Below, one piece after another: positions 40,672-48,347 of a DNA stretch of 60,626 bases. Below the pieces are notes generated by a model, which did not search any database, had not been told where the DNA came from, and saw only the letters and a list, made by a program, of their open reading frames with translations. The stretch spans positions 1-60,626 of the forward strand of contig CABUWK010000011.1 of the NCBI GenBank assembly GCA_902495325.1. The letters are read 5' to 3'. The stretch comes from an uncultured Acidiphilium sp. (GTDB lineage Bacteria; Bacillota; Clostridia; Christensenellales; Borkfalkiaceae). The first letter of the stretch is position 1, and the number at the start of each line of letters is the position of its first letter. The translations under genes and the position numbers were made by a program.

Positions 40672-40980
40672 TTACATCTTTTCGAAATACTCCACGTCGG
40701 TCACGAAAATCGTCGCGCCGCCCACAAGAACGTTGTTCTGCTCCGCATTCATGCGAAGGAAAGAAGGCGCGGTTTCCGTTCGTCTGGCGGAATTGTCGCG
40801 GATGATGCCGACGGCTTCGTTCACCCTGTCGATGTCCGTACCGATCAGCAGGGTTACGTTTCCTTTCTTTAAAAAGCCGCCCGAAGTGGCGATTTTGGTA
40901 AAAATAAAGCCGCCTTTCGTCAAGGCGTCGCATACGGAATCAGAGTCTTTGCGATTTACGATCGCGGTGATCATTTTCAT
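40672..40980 (-). CDS. darA: Cyclic-di-AMP receptor DarA/PstA
   Basis: 102 residues of the PII-like c-di-AMP receptor family (former DUF970). MKMITAIVNRKDSDSVCDALTKGGF, then ITKIATSGGFLKKGNVTLLIGT, matches B. subtilis DarA almost position for position; the Gly-rich TSGGFLKKGN loop is the ligand site. It lacks the long B-loop of about 10 residues that DarA normally has between SARRTETAPS and the final strand. It heads an operon with the chromate-transporter pair. Confidence 0.92.
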   Translation of the reverse strand: MKMITAIVNRKDSDSVCDALTKGGFIFTKIATSGGFLKKGNVTLLIGTDIDRVNEAVGIIRDNSARRTETAPSFLRMNAEQNNVLVGGATIFVTDVEYFEKM

Positions 40981-41045
40981 GCTTTGTCCTCCGTGAAATC
41001 AATGTCGTAAAAAATAATCGGCGGAAAGAAACCGCTTTCAGGATA

Positions 41046-41074
41046 ATTATATCATAAGACATGCGAGTTGTAAA
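41046..41074 (-). promoter_or_regulatory. Promoter of darA-chr operon
   Basis: Minus strand TTTACA (41074-41069), 17 bases, TATAAT (41051-41046). Confidence 0.8.
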
Positions 41075-41127
41075 CGGAATGAGCGGAAATTATTTTTTTT
41101 CTGTTTTCCGGGAAAAGAGGAAAAACT

Positions 41128-41168
41128 TGTGGAAAATTGTTGAAATGTGTGGAAAATTGTGGTAGAAT
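41128..41168 (+). promoter_or_regulatory. Promoter with two 13-base direct repeats
   Basis: TTGAAA (41140-41145), 17 bases, TAGAAT (41163-41168). TGTGGAAAATTGT occurs at 41128-41140 and at 41148-41160, exactly 20 bases apart, the second inside the promoter spacer. This is a likely operator for a protein that binds two adjacent helical faces. Confidence 0.65.
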
Positions 41169-41182
41169 AAAAAAGTGGAGGG

Positions 41183-41237
41183 GCAAAAGGAAACAGAAAG
41201 CCGAATGCTAAGCTACGGAAAGGCGGCTGCCTTTTGC
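41183..41237 (+). other. Leader hairpin of the InlB-like gene
   Basis: GCAAAAGG (41183-41190) pairs with CCTTTTGC (41230-41237), with AGCCG (41199-41203)/CGGCT (41224-41228) nested inside. The loop starts with GAATGCTAAGC (41203-41213), also seen at 105 and in variant form at 56384. No known RNA family recognised. Confidence 0.5.
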
Positions 41238-41251
41238 AAATGTGGGGAATT

Positions 41252-43345
41252 ATGAAACTGAAGAAATCAATCATGCTGTTGGTTTTGTCCGCGATATTTG
41301 TTGCGGCAAGCGTGGCGGTCCTGCCGCTCTCGTCCGGCATCCGCGCCGAAGAATCGTATGTGTATAAGGAAGTAACGGATTTTGAATCTTTAGAGAGCAA
41401 AACCGAAATCGTTCTTACCCATACGGACGGTGACAAGCGTTATGTTTTGACTGCCGAGACAGCGGGGGAATATGTCGTGCCGAAAGAGTATAACGAAACC
41501 GCGGATTTTACCGAGAAAATGGTTTGGTTGTACGGAAATTATGACAATGATAAGTTTACTTTGAAAAGTAAAGCATTCCCGGAATACTATCTCACAAAAC
41601 TAAAAATTCAAAAAAGCGGAATCGGCGATTATGGAGAGGTAGTGTTTTCAGACGGGCAATTGTTTAATAAGACTGGCTTGATAGACAATCATCTTTCTTA
41701 TGGGGACGATGCGGGTGGCGGCGTATATAATGGGTTTAACACCACAAAATATACGGTAGCAGGGGATAATGATATTTCGTTTTGTATTCTGAAACGAGAG
41801 AAAACTCAGAAACAAACATACACCGCAAGCTTTTACGACGAGGATGGAACGACAGTTCTTTCTTCTCAGACGGTAGAGGAAGGAACTTCGATCACGATTC
41901 CCGAATGTTCCGCCGTGAAAGAAGGCTATCGTTTTATCGGGTGGATCGCCGGCGATCAGACATATTACGCGGGCGATTCGTACACGGTTACGGAAAACGT
42001 AACGTTTACCGCCGTGTGGGAAAAGATTCCGCCGAAAACATTCACCTGGACTTATATGGACGGAGACGAGGTCCTGCTTACCCTTCCCGTTACGGAAGGC
42101 GAAACGTATGAATTGAAAGATTACGGCGAACTTGCGCCCGATTCTTTACAAGAAGGCGATTCGTTCCTGGGTTGGTATTGTAAGGAAACGGAGTTGAAAT
42201 CTCCCGTATGCGCAACTGCCGATATGACCATACAAGCAAAAATTTCGGTGACGATCACCTTCGATCTTGCCGGCGGCGAATGGACAGAAAACTCAGCCTA
42301 TAAGGCGATAAAAGGGAAATCGTTTTCTCTTCCGCAGGTTTCTCCGAATAAAGAAGGAACGAAATACGAGTTCCTCGGATTCTTTCTGAACGGAAAAGAA
42401 ATAAAAGATTCGTTTAAGCCGGAAACAAGCGTTACCCTTACCGCGAAATGGAATCAAGTGTTGTTTACGGTGAATTTCGTTTCGGACGGACAGGTGATTT
42501 CCTCGCAGACGGTTGCAACTGCCGATCAGCTCGATCTCGATTCTCTGAAACCGGAAAAAGGAGACATGAAGTTCCTGTATTGGGCAGACGAAAACGGCGA
42601 GGAAGTGTATTTCGAAACCCTTACTTTATCCGAAGACAGAACGTTTACGGCGATTTTTGCTTTCGAAGTTACTTTTCTGACGAGAGACGGAGAGACCGAC
42701 CATACCGTTATGTGCGGCGAAGACGAAAAAATCGATTTCCCGGAAATTACGCTCGGCGAAAAAGAGAGTTTTGTCGGTTGGATCGACGTGAAAAACGAAA
42801 AGATCTATTCGGGGAAAAACCGATTTGCCGTAACCGAAAATATAAAATTCCGCGCGGCGATCGTGGAAATGGAAACGGTGGGAGAGGCGTATCTGCGGGT
42901 CGGAAGCGGACTTGCCGATTCCGGGATTCAGTTTAAAACGTTGATTTCCGGCAGCGACTGGCTTACGGTTTCTCCTTATGTGACCGCGGGCACGCTGATC
43001 ACGCAGGCAGACTGCTTAGCGGAAAACGATTTCACGCTGGATTGTCTTACCGAAGGCGAAACGGTTCTGAACATTGTTTCCACCAAAAATACGTTCAGCG
43101 GCGAGTATAAGCGGGTGAGCGCGTCGATCGTCAATCTGAAAGAGTATAACTACGGAAAGAAATTCCTTGCGCGGGGATATCTGAAGGCGGAATACGCCGA
43201 TATCGGCAGCGGTTACGTTTACGCGCACTACGATAAAACCTTTTCGGTTTCGGCAAAAGAACTCGCCGAAGAAGTGCTCGGCGGCAATTGGACGCTGACC
43301 GACGTGCAGAAATCGATTTTGCGCGCATATGCCGGACAAGAATAA
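41252..43345 (+). CDS. Secreted InlB B-repeat protein
   Basis: 697 residues from the ATG at 41252, where a signal peptide (MKLKKSIMLLVLSAIFVAAS) begins and GGGG lies 4 bases upstream; two earlier in-frame starts precede it. After an unassigned N-terminal domain (about 35-175, A+T-rich DNA) come roughly five InlB/Listeria-Bacteroides repeats of about 65-70 residues, with markers such as YRFIGWIAGDQTYY, SFLGWYCKE, YEFLGFFLNG, MKFLYWADENGE and SFVGWIDVKNE. The last 165 residues form another unassigned domain ending without LPXTG or membrane anchor. Likely a secreted adhesin-like protein. Confidence 0.85.
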   Translation: MKLKKSIMLLVLSAIFVAASVAVLPLSSGIRAEESYVYKEVTDFESLESKTEIVLTHTDGDKRYVLTAETAGEYVVPKEYNETADFTEKMVWLYGNYDNDKFTLKSKAFPEYYLTKLKIQKSGIGDYGEVVFSDGQLFNKTGLIDNHLSYGDDAGGGVYNGFNTTKYTVAGDNDISFCILKREKTQKQTYTASFYDEDGTTVLSSQTVEEGTSITIPECSAVKEGYRFIGWIAGDQTYYAGDSYTVTENVTFTAVWEKIPPKTFTWTYMDGDEVLLTLPVTEGETYELKDYGELAPDSLQEGDSFLGWYCKETELKSPVCATADMTIQAKISVTITFDLAGGEWTENSAYKAIKGKSFSLPQVSPNKEGTKYEFLGFFLNGKEIKDSFKPETSVTLTAKWNQVLFTVNFVSDGQVISSQTVATADQLDLDSLKPEKGDMKFLYWADENGEEVYFETLTLSEDRTFTAIFAFEVTFLTRDGETDHTVMCGEDEKIDFPEITLGEKESFVGWIDVKNEKIYSGKNRFAVTENIKFRAAIVEMETVGEAYLRVGSGLADSGIQFKTLISGSDWLTVSPYVTAGTLITQADCLAENDFTLDCLTEGETVLNIVSTKNTFSGEYKRVSASIVNLKEYNYGKKFLARGYLKAEYADIGSGYVYAHYDKTFSVSAKELAEEVLGGNWTLTDVQKSILRAYAGQE

Positions 43346-43386
43346 TTTCCGCAAATACGGATATCATGAATAAAAGGAGATCAATT

Positions 43387-43926
43387 ATGGCAAACAAGTA
43401 TGAAGGAACGCAGACGGAAAAGAACCTTATGACCGCTTTCGCGGGCGAATCGATGGCGAGAAACAAGTATACTTATTTTTCGTCCAAAGCAAAGAAAGAC
43501 GGATTCGAGCAGATCGCTGCTATTTTCTTAAAAACGGCGGATAACGAAAAAGAACACGCGAAAATGTGGTTCAAGGAGCTCAACGGCATCGGTGATACCG
43601 CGGAAAATCTGAATGCCGCCGCAGAAGGCGAAAATTACGAGTGGACGGATATGTACGAAGGTTTTGCAAAGACCGCCGAAGAGGAGGGCTTTACCGAGCT
43701 GGCAAAGAAATTCCGTATGGTCGGCGCGATCGAAAAAGCGCACGAAGAGCGTTACCGCGCCCTTCTTAAAAACGTGCAGATGCAGGAAGTTTTTGCGAAA
43801 AGCGAAATCAAAGTGTGGGAGTGCAGAAACTGCGGGCATATCGTAGTAGGCGAAAAAGCACCCGAAATCTGCCCCGTTTGCGCGCATCCGCAGGCGTATT
43901 TCGAAGTGCGCGAGGAGAATTACTGA
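43387..43926 (+). CDS. rbr: Rubrerythrin
   Basis: 179 residues from the ATG at 43387 (AAAGGAG upstream). N-terminal ferritin-like diiron domain: NLMTAFAGESMARNKYTYF with the first Glu ligand, then DNEKEHAKMW (E-x2-H) and IEKAHEERY. C-terminal rubredoxin-like [Fe(Cys)4] domain: WECRNCGHIV and CPVCAHPQ. Peroxide scavenging in anaerobes, with electrons from ferredoxin/NADPH systems. A terminator follows at 43976. Confidence 0.97.
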   Translation: MANKYEGTQTEKNLMTAFAGESMARNKYTYFSSKAKKDGFEQIAAIFLKTADNEKEHAKMWFKELNGIGDTAENLNAAAEGENYEWTDMYEGFAKTAEEEGFTELAKKFRMVGAIEKAHEERYRALLKNVQMQEVFAKSEIKVWECRNCGHIVVGEKAPEICPVCAHPQAYFEVREENY

Positions 43927-43941
43927 TTCGTCTTTCTCCCG

Positions 43942-43953
43942 CTATAAGCCGAT
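43942..43953 (+). repeat. CTATAAGCCGAT motif, copy after rubrerythrin
   Basis: Exact 12-base copy, between the rubrerythrin stop and its terminator. Confidence 0.6.
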
Positions 43954-43975
43954 AAAAAGCAAAAACGATAAAGAG

Positions 43976-44014
43976 AAAGCCTTATTCCGACCGCATTTCG
44001 GAATAAGGCTTTTT
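43976..44014. terminator. Bidirectional intrinsic terminator
   Basis: A 15-bp stem: AAAGCCTTATTCCGA (43976-43990) pairs with TCGGAATAAGGCTTT (43998-44012), then more T. Serves rubrerythrin and the convergent flavodoxin gene. Confidence 0.95.
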
Positions 44015-44055
44015 GTTTGCAGATATTTTTGTTGCCAAAGGGATTGTTCGCTCTT

Positions 44056-44679
44056 TCAGCGGATGAAATTTGTTTTCGACGACGTTTCCGCCTGCGGCGC
44101 TACGATCCCGTTTTTCTTTCCCTCTTCGATACAGCGAAGGATCCAAGCCATGTTTCTTCCGAGGTTTCGCATGGTCTGCATTCCTTCCAGGTCTTGTTTT
44201 GTTTCTTCCGGGGTGTTGCCGTGCACCATGTTCCAATAGGTAGATGAGATCACCGGCATCTGTGTGATCCCGAAGTATTTGGAAAGAGCGTCGAGCGAAG
44301 CCGTAGTGCCTCCGCGCCGTGCCGAAGCGATTGCCGCGGCAGGTTTATATGCGAAATTCTTTCCGGCGGAATAAAACAATCTGTCGAGCGCGCTCAGGAT
44401 TCTTCCGGAAGGGTGTGCATAATAAACGGGCGTACCGAATACGAAACCGTCCGCGGCTTTTGCTTTTTCCGCCCACTCGTTGATCTTGTCACCCGTAAAA
44501 ACGCAACGACCCGTTTCACGGCATCGGTTGCAACCGGTGCAGTCCCGGATCGGTTCTGCGCCGAGCGGAACGATTTCCGTTCCGATTCCTTCCTCATTCA
44601 GCACCTTTGCGATTTCCGAAAGGGCGGTGAAGGTACAGCCGTTCGGTTTTGAACTTCCGTTAAACAGTAAAACTTTCAT
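44056..44679 (-). CDS. Iron-sulfur flavodoxin / NADPH-dependent FMN reductase
   Basis: 207 residues from the ATG at 44679. A second ATG at 44691 lies inside the ribosome site, because GAGGGAT (44684-44690 region) is 5 bases before 44679. FMN-binding loop LFNGSSKPNGCT near residue 4 and FGTPVYYAHPSG near 80. The extra CTGCNRCRETGRCVF (about 47-61) is the compact cysteine motif of iron-sulfur flavoproteins. Electron transfer in anaerobes; natural partner unknown. Lies 83 bases after the LysR gene and may be cotranscribed. Confidence 0.9.
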   Translation of the reverse strand: MKVLLFNGSSKPNGCTFTALSEIAKVLNEEGIGTEIVPLGAEPIRDCTGCNRCRETGRCVFTGDKINEWAEKAKAADGFVFGTPVYYAHPSGRILSALDRLFYSAGKNFAYKPAAAIASARRGGTTASLDALSKYFGITQMPVISSTYWNMVHGNTPEETKQDLEGMQTMRNLGRNMAWILRCIEEGKKNGIVAPQAETSSKTNFIR

Positions 44680-44762
44680 GATATCCCTCATTTAATTTTT
44701 TTCTGAAAATCAGGCTATAGGTTGATCATCCGGCAATTTTTGAGTTGTTGTTCTGACCGGGA

Positions 44763-45647
44763 TCAGTTTTTCAGTATCTTTTCGAATTCTTTCGCCGCGC
44801 CGGAAGGGGAAGAATCCGTCCGCTTGATCAGGCATACTTCGCGGGAAGGAAAAGGTTCTTCCGTGATCAGCCGGAACACGTCGCCGGAAGCGAGTTCCTG
44901 TTCTGCGAACGATTCGGGCATCAGCCCGATGCCGAGATTGCTTTTTACGATAGGCAGGATCTGGTTAGAGGTGGAAACTTCGATATCCGGGTCGAAAGAA
45001 AGTCCGTGCGAACGGAAAATTCCGCTGTAATATTCATACGTTTTCGTCGTTTTGTTCAGACTGATGATACAGTGTTTCGTAAGTTCTTTCAGGCTTACTT
45101 TTTCGCTCGTGAGATATTTATATCTCGCGCCGCATACCACAATGTCCTGAAAACTTCTGACCGTTACGGCTTTCAAAGGCTTGTCGAGATCGAAAGGAGT
45201 TGCGATGAGAGCGAAATCGACCGCCTGATTTCTTACGGCGGCAATTGCCTGAATGTTTGTCAGATTGGTCAGGCTGAACCGTATTTTCGGGTAAAGCGCG
45301 TGGTATTTCACAAGGGCGGAGAGAAGAACTTCATGCAGGGCGGTTTCCGAAACGCCGATCCGTACGATCCCTTCGTCCAATCCTTTATATAAAGAGAGTT
45401 CTTCTTCGGCGGCGGCGATCTGCTCGTAGGCGATGGAGACCCTGCGATAAAGTTTTTCCCCTTCCGGGGTGAGCGTTACTCCTTTGTTGGAGCGGGTGAA
45501 AAGCACGCAGCCGAGATCTCTTTCCAGATTTTTGATCGCCCGCGTGACGTTCGGTTGCTCGGAAAACAGAGCTTCCGCCGCGGCGGTGATGTTTCCGTAT
45601 TTCGCAACGAAATAAAATATTTTATAGTTTTCGAAATTAACGTTCAT
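44763..45647 (-). CDS. LysR-family transcriptional regulator
   Basis: 294 residues. Winged helix-turn-helix at residues 1-65 (FYFVAKYGNITAAAEALFSE, QPNVTRAIKNLERDLGCVLF and TRSNKGVTLTPEG), then a periplasmic-binding-like effector domain. It is divergent from the DUF1275-atp operon. A perfect palindrome ATATCAA-A-TTGATAT with T-N11-A spacing lies in the shared gap (45706-45720). Confidence 0.95.
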   Translation of the reverse strand: MNVNFENYKIFYFVAKYGNITAAAEALFSEQPNVTRAIKNLERDLGCVLFTRSNKGVTLTPEGEKLYRRVSIAYEQIAAAEEELSLYKGLDEGIVRIGVSETALHEVLLSALVKYHALYPKIRFSLTNLTNIQAIAAVRNQAVDFALIATPFDLDKPLKAVTVRSFQDIVVCGARYKYLTSEKVSLKELTKHCIISLNKTTKTYEYYSGIFRSHGLSFDPDIEVSTSNQILPIVKSNLGIGLMPESFAEQELASGDVFRLITEEPFPSREVCLIKRTDSSPSGAAKEFEKILKN

Positions 45648-45705
45648 ATCGCAAATAACCGGTTATTCCGCGATCGGAAAATCCGGGCGTTCCCGGGCTT
45701 ATGCC

Positions 45706-45720
45706 ATATCAAATTGATAT
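45706..45720. promoter_or_regulatory. LysR-type operator
   Basis: ATATCAAATTGATAT has perfect 7-bp arms around one base and contains T-N11-A. It sits 58 bases from the LysR start and 84 bases from the DUF1275 start. Confidence 0.7.
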
Positions 45721-45742
45721 TGCAAGTATTGTAAATATACAT

Positions 45743-45772
45743 TTTACAGATGACCACAAAAAATATTATAAT
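45743..45772 (+). promoter_or_regulatory. Promoter of the DUF1275-atp operon
   Basis: TTTACA (45743-45748), 18 bases, TATAAT (45767-45772). Confidence 0.7.
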
Positions 45773-45803
45773 AGATCGCGTGCAATAAGTCAAGGATGTT
45801 TTT

Positions 45804-46556
45804 ATGAAAAAGACCAAAAACGAAATTTCGCAATCTTTTCTGATGCTCGTATTTATCATTTTATCGGGCGGATTGCAGGACGCATATTCGTATTTTTGCC
45901 GCGACGGCGTGTTTGCAAACGCGCAGACGGGCAATATCGTATTTTTAAGCGTGGATCTCGTGGAAGGAAATATGCGGGGCGCGCTGAAATACCTGATCCC
46001 CGTTGTTTCGTTCGCTCTCGGGGTGATTCTGGCGAAGGTGTTGTTTTTCGTTTCGGAAAAGGGAAGATTTCTTTTCTGGAAACAGACGGTGCTTCTCACG
46101 GAAACGGCGGTTTTGTTTGCGGTCGGGTTTATGCCGCAAAGCGCGAACGTGTACGCAAATGTCCTCGTGTCGTTTTCCTGCGCCATGCAGGTTTTAACTT
46201 TCAACAAAATTTACGGCAATGATTTCGCGAGCACGATGTGTATCGGAAATATCGTAAAAATGTCGGGCGCGTTCGTTACGTCGATCGCGAAAAAAGACAA
46301 GGCGGAGCTGAAAAAAAGCGGATTGTACCTCGCGGTTGTGCTGTTCTTTGCGATCGGCGCGGGCGCGGGATATCTTCTGCAAAAAGTTTTCGGGGATCGT
46401 ACGATCCTGTTTTCCGCGGCTCTGACGTTCACGGCGTCTCTGGCGTTTATCGGAAAAGAGAAAAAAGAAATCGCAAACAAGCCTTCCGGAAAGACGGAAC
46501 GGAATGAACTTTCCGCGGACGGACAACCGGAAGCGGAAACAAAAGGTGAAATATGA
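45804..46556 (+). CDS. YoaK/DUF1275-family membrane protein
   Basis: 250 residues, about six hydrophobic segments. SGGLQDAYSYFCRDGVF, ANAQTGNIVFLSVDLVEG and a later FSCAMQVLTFNKIYGNDFASTMCIGNI stretch (described by position 110-140) are hallmarks of DUF1275. The acidic C terminus is cytoplasmic. Its stop overlaps the atpB start (ATGA), which means it is part of the ATP synthase operon, in the place where atpI often stands. The function of the family is not established. Confidence 0.9.
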   Translation: MKKTKNEISQSFLMLVFIILSGGLQDAYSYFCRDGVFANAQTGNIVFLSVDLVEGNMRGALKYLIPVVSFALGVILAKVLFFVSEKGRFLFWKQTVLLTETAVLFAVGFMPQSANVYANVLVSFSCAMQVLTFNKIYGNDFASTMCIGNIVKMSGAFVTSIAKKDKAELKKSGLYLAVVLFFAIGAGAGYLLQKVFGDRTILFSAALTFTASLAFIGKEKKEIANKPSGKTERNELSADGQPEAETKGEI

Positions 46557-47398
46557 AAAAGAAAAAGGGTATCGTTCTCGCGGTAACGCTCGCGGTGATC
46601 GCCCTGCTTCTGGTCGGGATTTTCCTGATCCCGGACAAGCAAAGCGGAGAGAGCATCAACGAGGCAATGCGGGACGAGGTGTTGCACGAAACGAACAGGA
46701 TCTCTCTGTTCGGTCTTATCGACGTGAACCCCGGGTTGATCTCGGCATTCACGGTGACCGGGATCCTGTTCGTGTTTTCCCTGGCTGTAAGAGTTTTCGT
46801 TATTCCGAAATTTTCTTATTTGCCCGGGAGGTTTCAGCTTGTTCTCGAAACCGCCGTCGGCATGTTCGACGGTATGGCGAAGGGATCGAGCCCGAAGAGA
46901 AATAAGTTCCTCGGCGCGTATATCTTTACCGCCGCGGCGTATATCTTTACCGGCACGCTGTTCGAACTCCTCGGTTTACAGGTCGTCACGACGGCGGGGC
47001 GTTCGGTCGCGATGCCCGCGCCCCTTGCGGATATCAACGGCGCGATCACGATCGGGTGTTTATCCTATCTCGTGATTTTAGGCGGCGGAATCGTTTCGAA
47101 CGGGTTTAAGGGCGTAGGGAGAACGCTCAAGGATTTCTCCCTGCCGATCTCGATGAGCTTCCGTCTGTTCGGCGCGCTTTTATCGGGCGCGCTCGTAACG
47201 GAACTCGTGTATTACTATTCGGCACTCTCGTTTGTGCTTCCCGTCGTGGTCGGCGTGATGTTCACGTTGTTGCACGCACTCATTCAGGCTTACGTATTAA
47301 CCATGCTTACCTCTCTTTTCTACGGCGAAGTATCCGAGAAAAAAGAAGGAGGCAGAAAAATCAGAAAATCAAAGAAAGAGGTAATCGAAAATGTTTAA
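46553..47398 (+). CDS. atpB: ATP synthase Fo subunit a
   Basis: 281 residues, six or more hydrophobic segments. The essential Arg of the proton half-channels is in SFRLFGALLSGALVTELVYY (equivalent to E. coli R210). PLADINGAITIG resembles the loop before helix 4. N-terminal helix MKKKKGIVLAVTLAVIALLLVG is longer than usual. Overlaps the c-subunit gene by 8 bases. Confidence 0.96.
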   Translation: MKKKKGIVLAVTLAVIALLLVGIFLIPDKQSGESINEAMRDEVLHETNRISLFGLIDVNPGLISAFTVTGILFVFSLAVRVFVIPKFSYLPGRFQLVLETAVGMFDGMAKGSSPKRNKFLGAYIFTAAAYIFTGTLFELLGLQVVTTAGRSVAMPAPLADINGAITIGCLSYLVILGGGIVSNGFKGVGRTLKDFSLPISMSFRLFGALLSGALVTELVYYYSALSFVLPVVVGVMFTLLHALIQAYVLTMLTSLFYGEVSEKKEGGRKIRKSKKEVIENV

Positions 47399-47837
47399 AA
47401 TCATGAAAAAAGTTTCCGTTGTCGTATGCGCGCTCGCGCTGATTTGTTTTGCCGCGTTCCCCGTTCTTTCGGCACATGCGGAAAAGAAAGCGTATGCCGC
47501 GGAAAAAAACGGCGTGGAAATCACGGCGCAGGCAGAAGACGGCACGGCGGTTGCCGTACAGGCGGAAGAGAATGCCGCGGAAGAGACGAGTGCGGAAAAC
47601 GCGAAGAGCGATTCTACGGGCAGCAAAGCGATTGCGGCGGGTATCGCGGTCGGGCTTGCGGCGGCGCTCGGCGCGCTTGCGATGGGTATCGCGATCGGAA
47701 AATCCAACGAGGCGATCGCACGTCAGCCGGAAGCTACGTCTCAGATCCGTTCGGGCATGATGCTCGGGCTCGTATTCATCGAAACGGCGATCATTTATGC
47801 GTTGATCGTTGCCATCCTTATTATCTTCGTTCTGTAA
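47391..47837 (+). CDS. atpE: ATP synthase Fo subunit c with long N-terminal extension
   Basis: 148 residues, about twice the usual length. The last 72 residues are the c hairpin: helix 1 from about 79, the polar loop ARQPEA at 110-115, and helix 2 with the ion-binding Glu131 (VFIETAIIYAL). Position 98 is Met where Na+-binding c rings have Gln, so protons are more likely, although ET and Tyr of the sodium motif are present. Residues 1-30 are signal-peptide-like (MFKIMKKVSV then a hydrophobic core ending SAHA), and 31-77 are acidic and Ala/Glu-rich. No internal Met would give a short form. Confidence 0.93.
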   Translation: MFKIMKKVSVVVCALALICFAAFPVLSAHAEKKAYAAEKNGVEITAQAEDGTAVAVQAEENAAEETSAENAKSDSTGSKAIAAGIAVGLAAALGALAMGIAIGKSNEAIARQPEATSQIRSGMMLGLVFIETAIIYALIVAILIIFVL

Positions 47838-47846
47838 GGTGAAAAC

Positions 47847-48347
47847 ATGGGAGCGTATGATCTTTTAAGCGGGATCCCGCTGAATATCGACTGGCGGCAG
47901 ATCCTGTTGCATCTTTTAAACCTTGCGATCCTCTTTCTGATCCTGTATTTCCTTCTGTACAGCCCCGTAAAGAAGTTTATGGATAAGCGCAGACAATATT
48001 ACGAAGAACAGGATGCGGAAGCGAAAGCGAAAATAGAAGCCGCGGATCGGAAAAAAGCGACTTACGACGAACTGCTCGGAAAAGCCGACGAGGAGATTTT
48101 AACCAAGAAACGCACGGCGATCGCGGATGCGCGCGCCGAAAGCGAACGGATCATCAAAGCCGCCGAAGAAGAGTCTGCCGCAATTCTGAAAAAGGCGAAT
48201 TTAAAAGCGGAAGAGATGAAAGCGAAAGCCGAAGATCAGGCGAAGGAAGAACTTTCCGCCGTGATCGCGAAAGCTGCGGGAGAGAAGATCTCCGCGGTGT
48301 GTTCGGTTGACGGGTTTTTGGCGGAGAATATGAAAAATGACGGATAA
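47847..48347 (+). CDS. atpF: ATP synthase Fo subunit b
   Basis: 166 residues. One membrane helix (about 20-40: LLHLLNLAILFLILYFLLY), then a long charged coiled coil with Ala/Glu/Lys heptads to about residue 150. C-terminal SAVIAKAAGEKISAV matches the delta-binding end. Its stop overlaps the next start by 11 bases. The b C terminus normally contacts delta, which here is fused to alpha. Confidence 0.95.
   Translation: MGAYDLLSGIPLNIDWRQILLHLLNLAILFLILYFLLYSPVKKFMDKRRQYYEEQDAEAKAKIEAADRKKATYDELLGKADEEILTKKRTAIADARAESERIIKAAEEESAAILKKANLKAEEMKAKAEDQAKEELSAVIAKAAGEKISAVCSVDGFLAENMKNDG

Noticed and set aside
47391..47837. Sodium-specific c ring
   Set aside because: ET and Tyr of the motif are present but the helix-1 Gln is Met98, so proton use is more likely.
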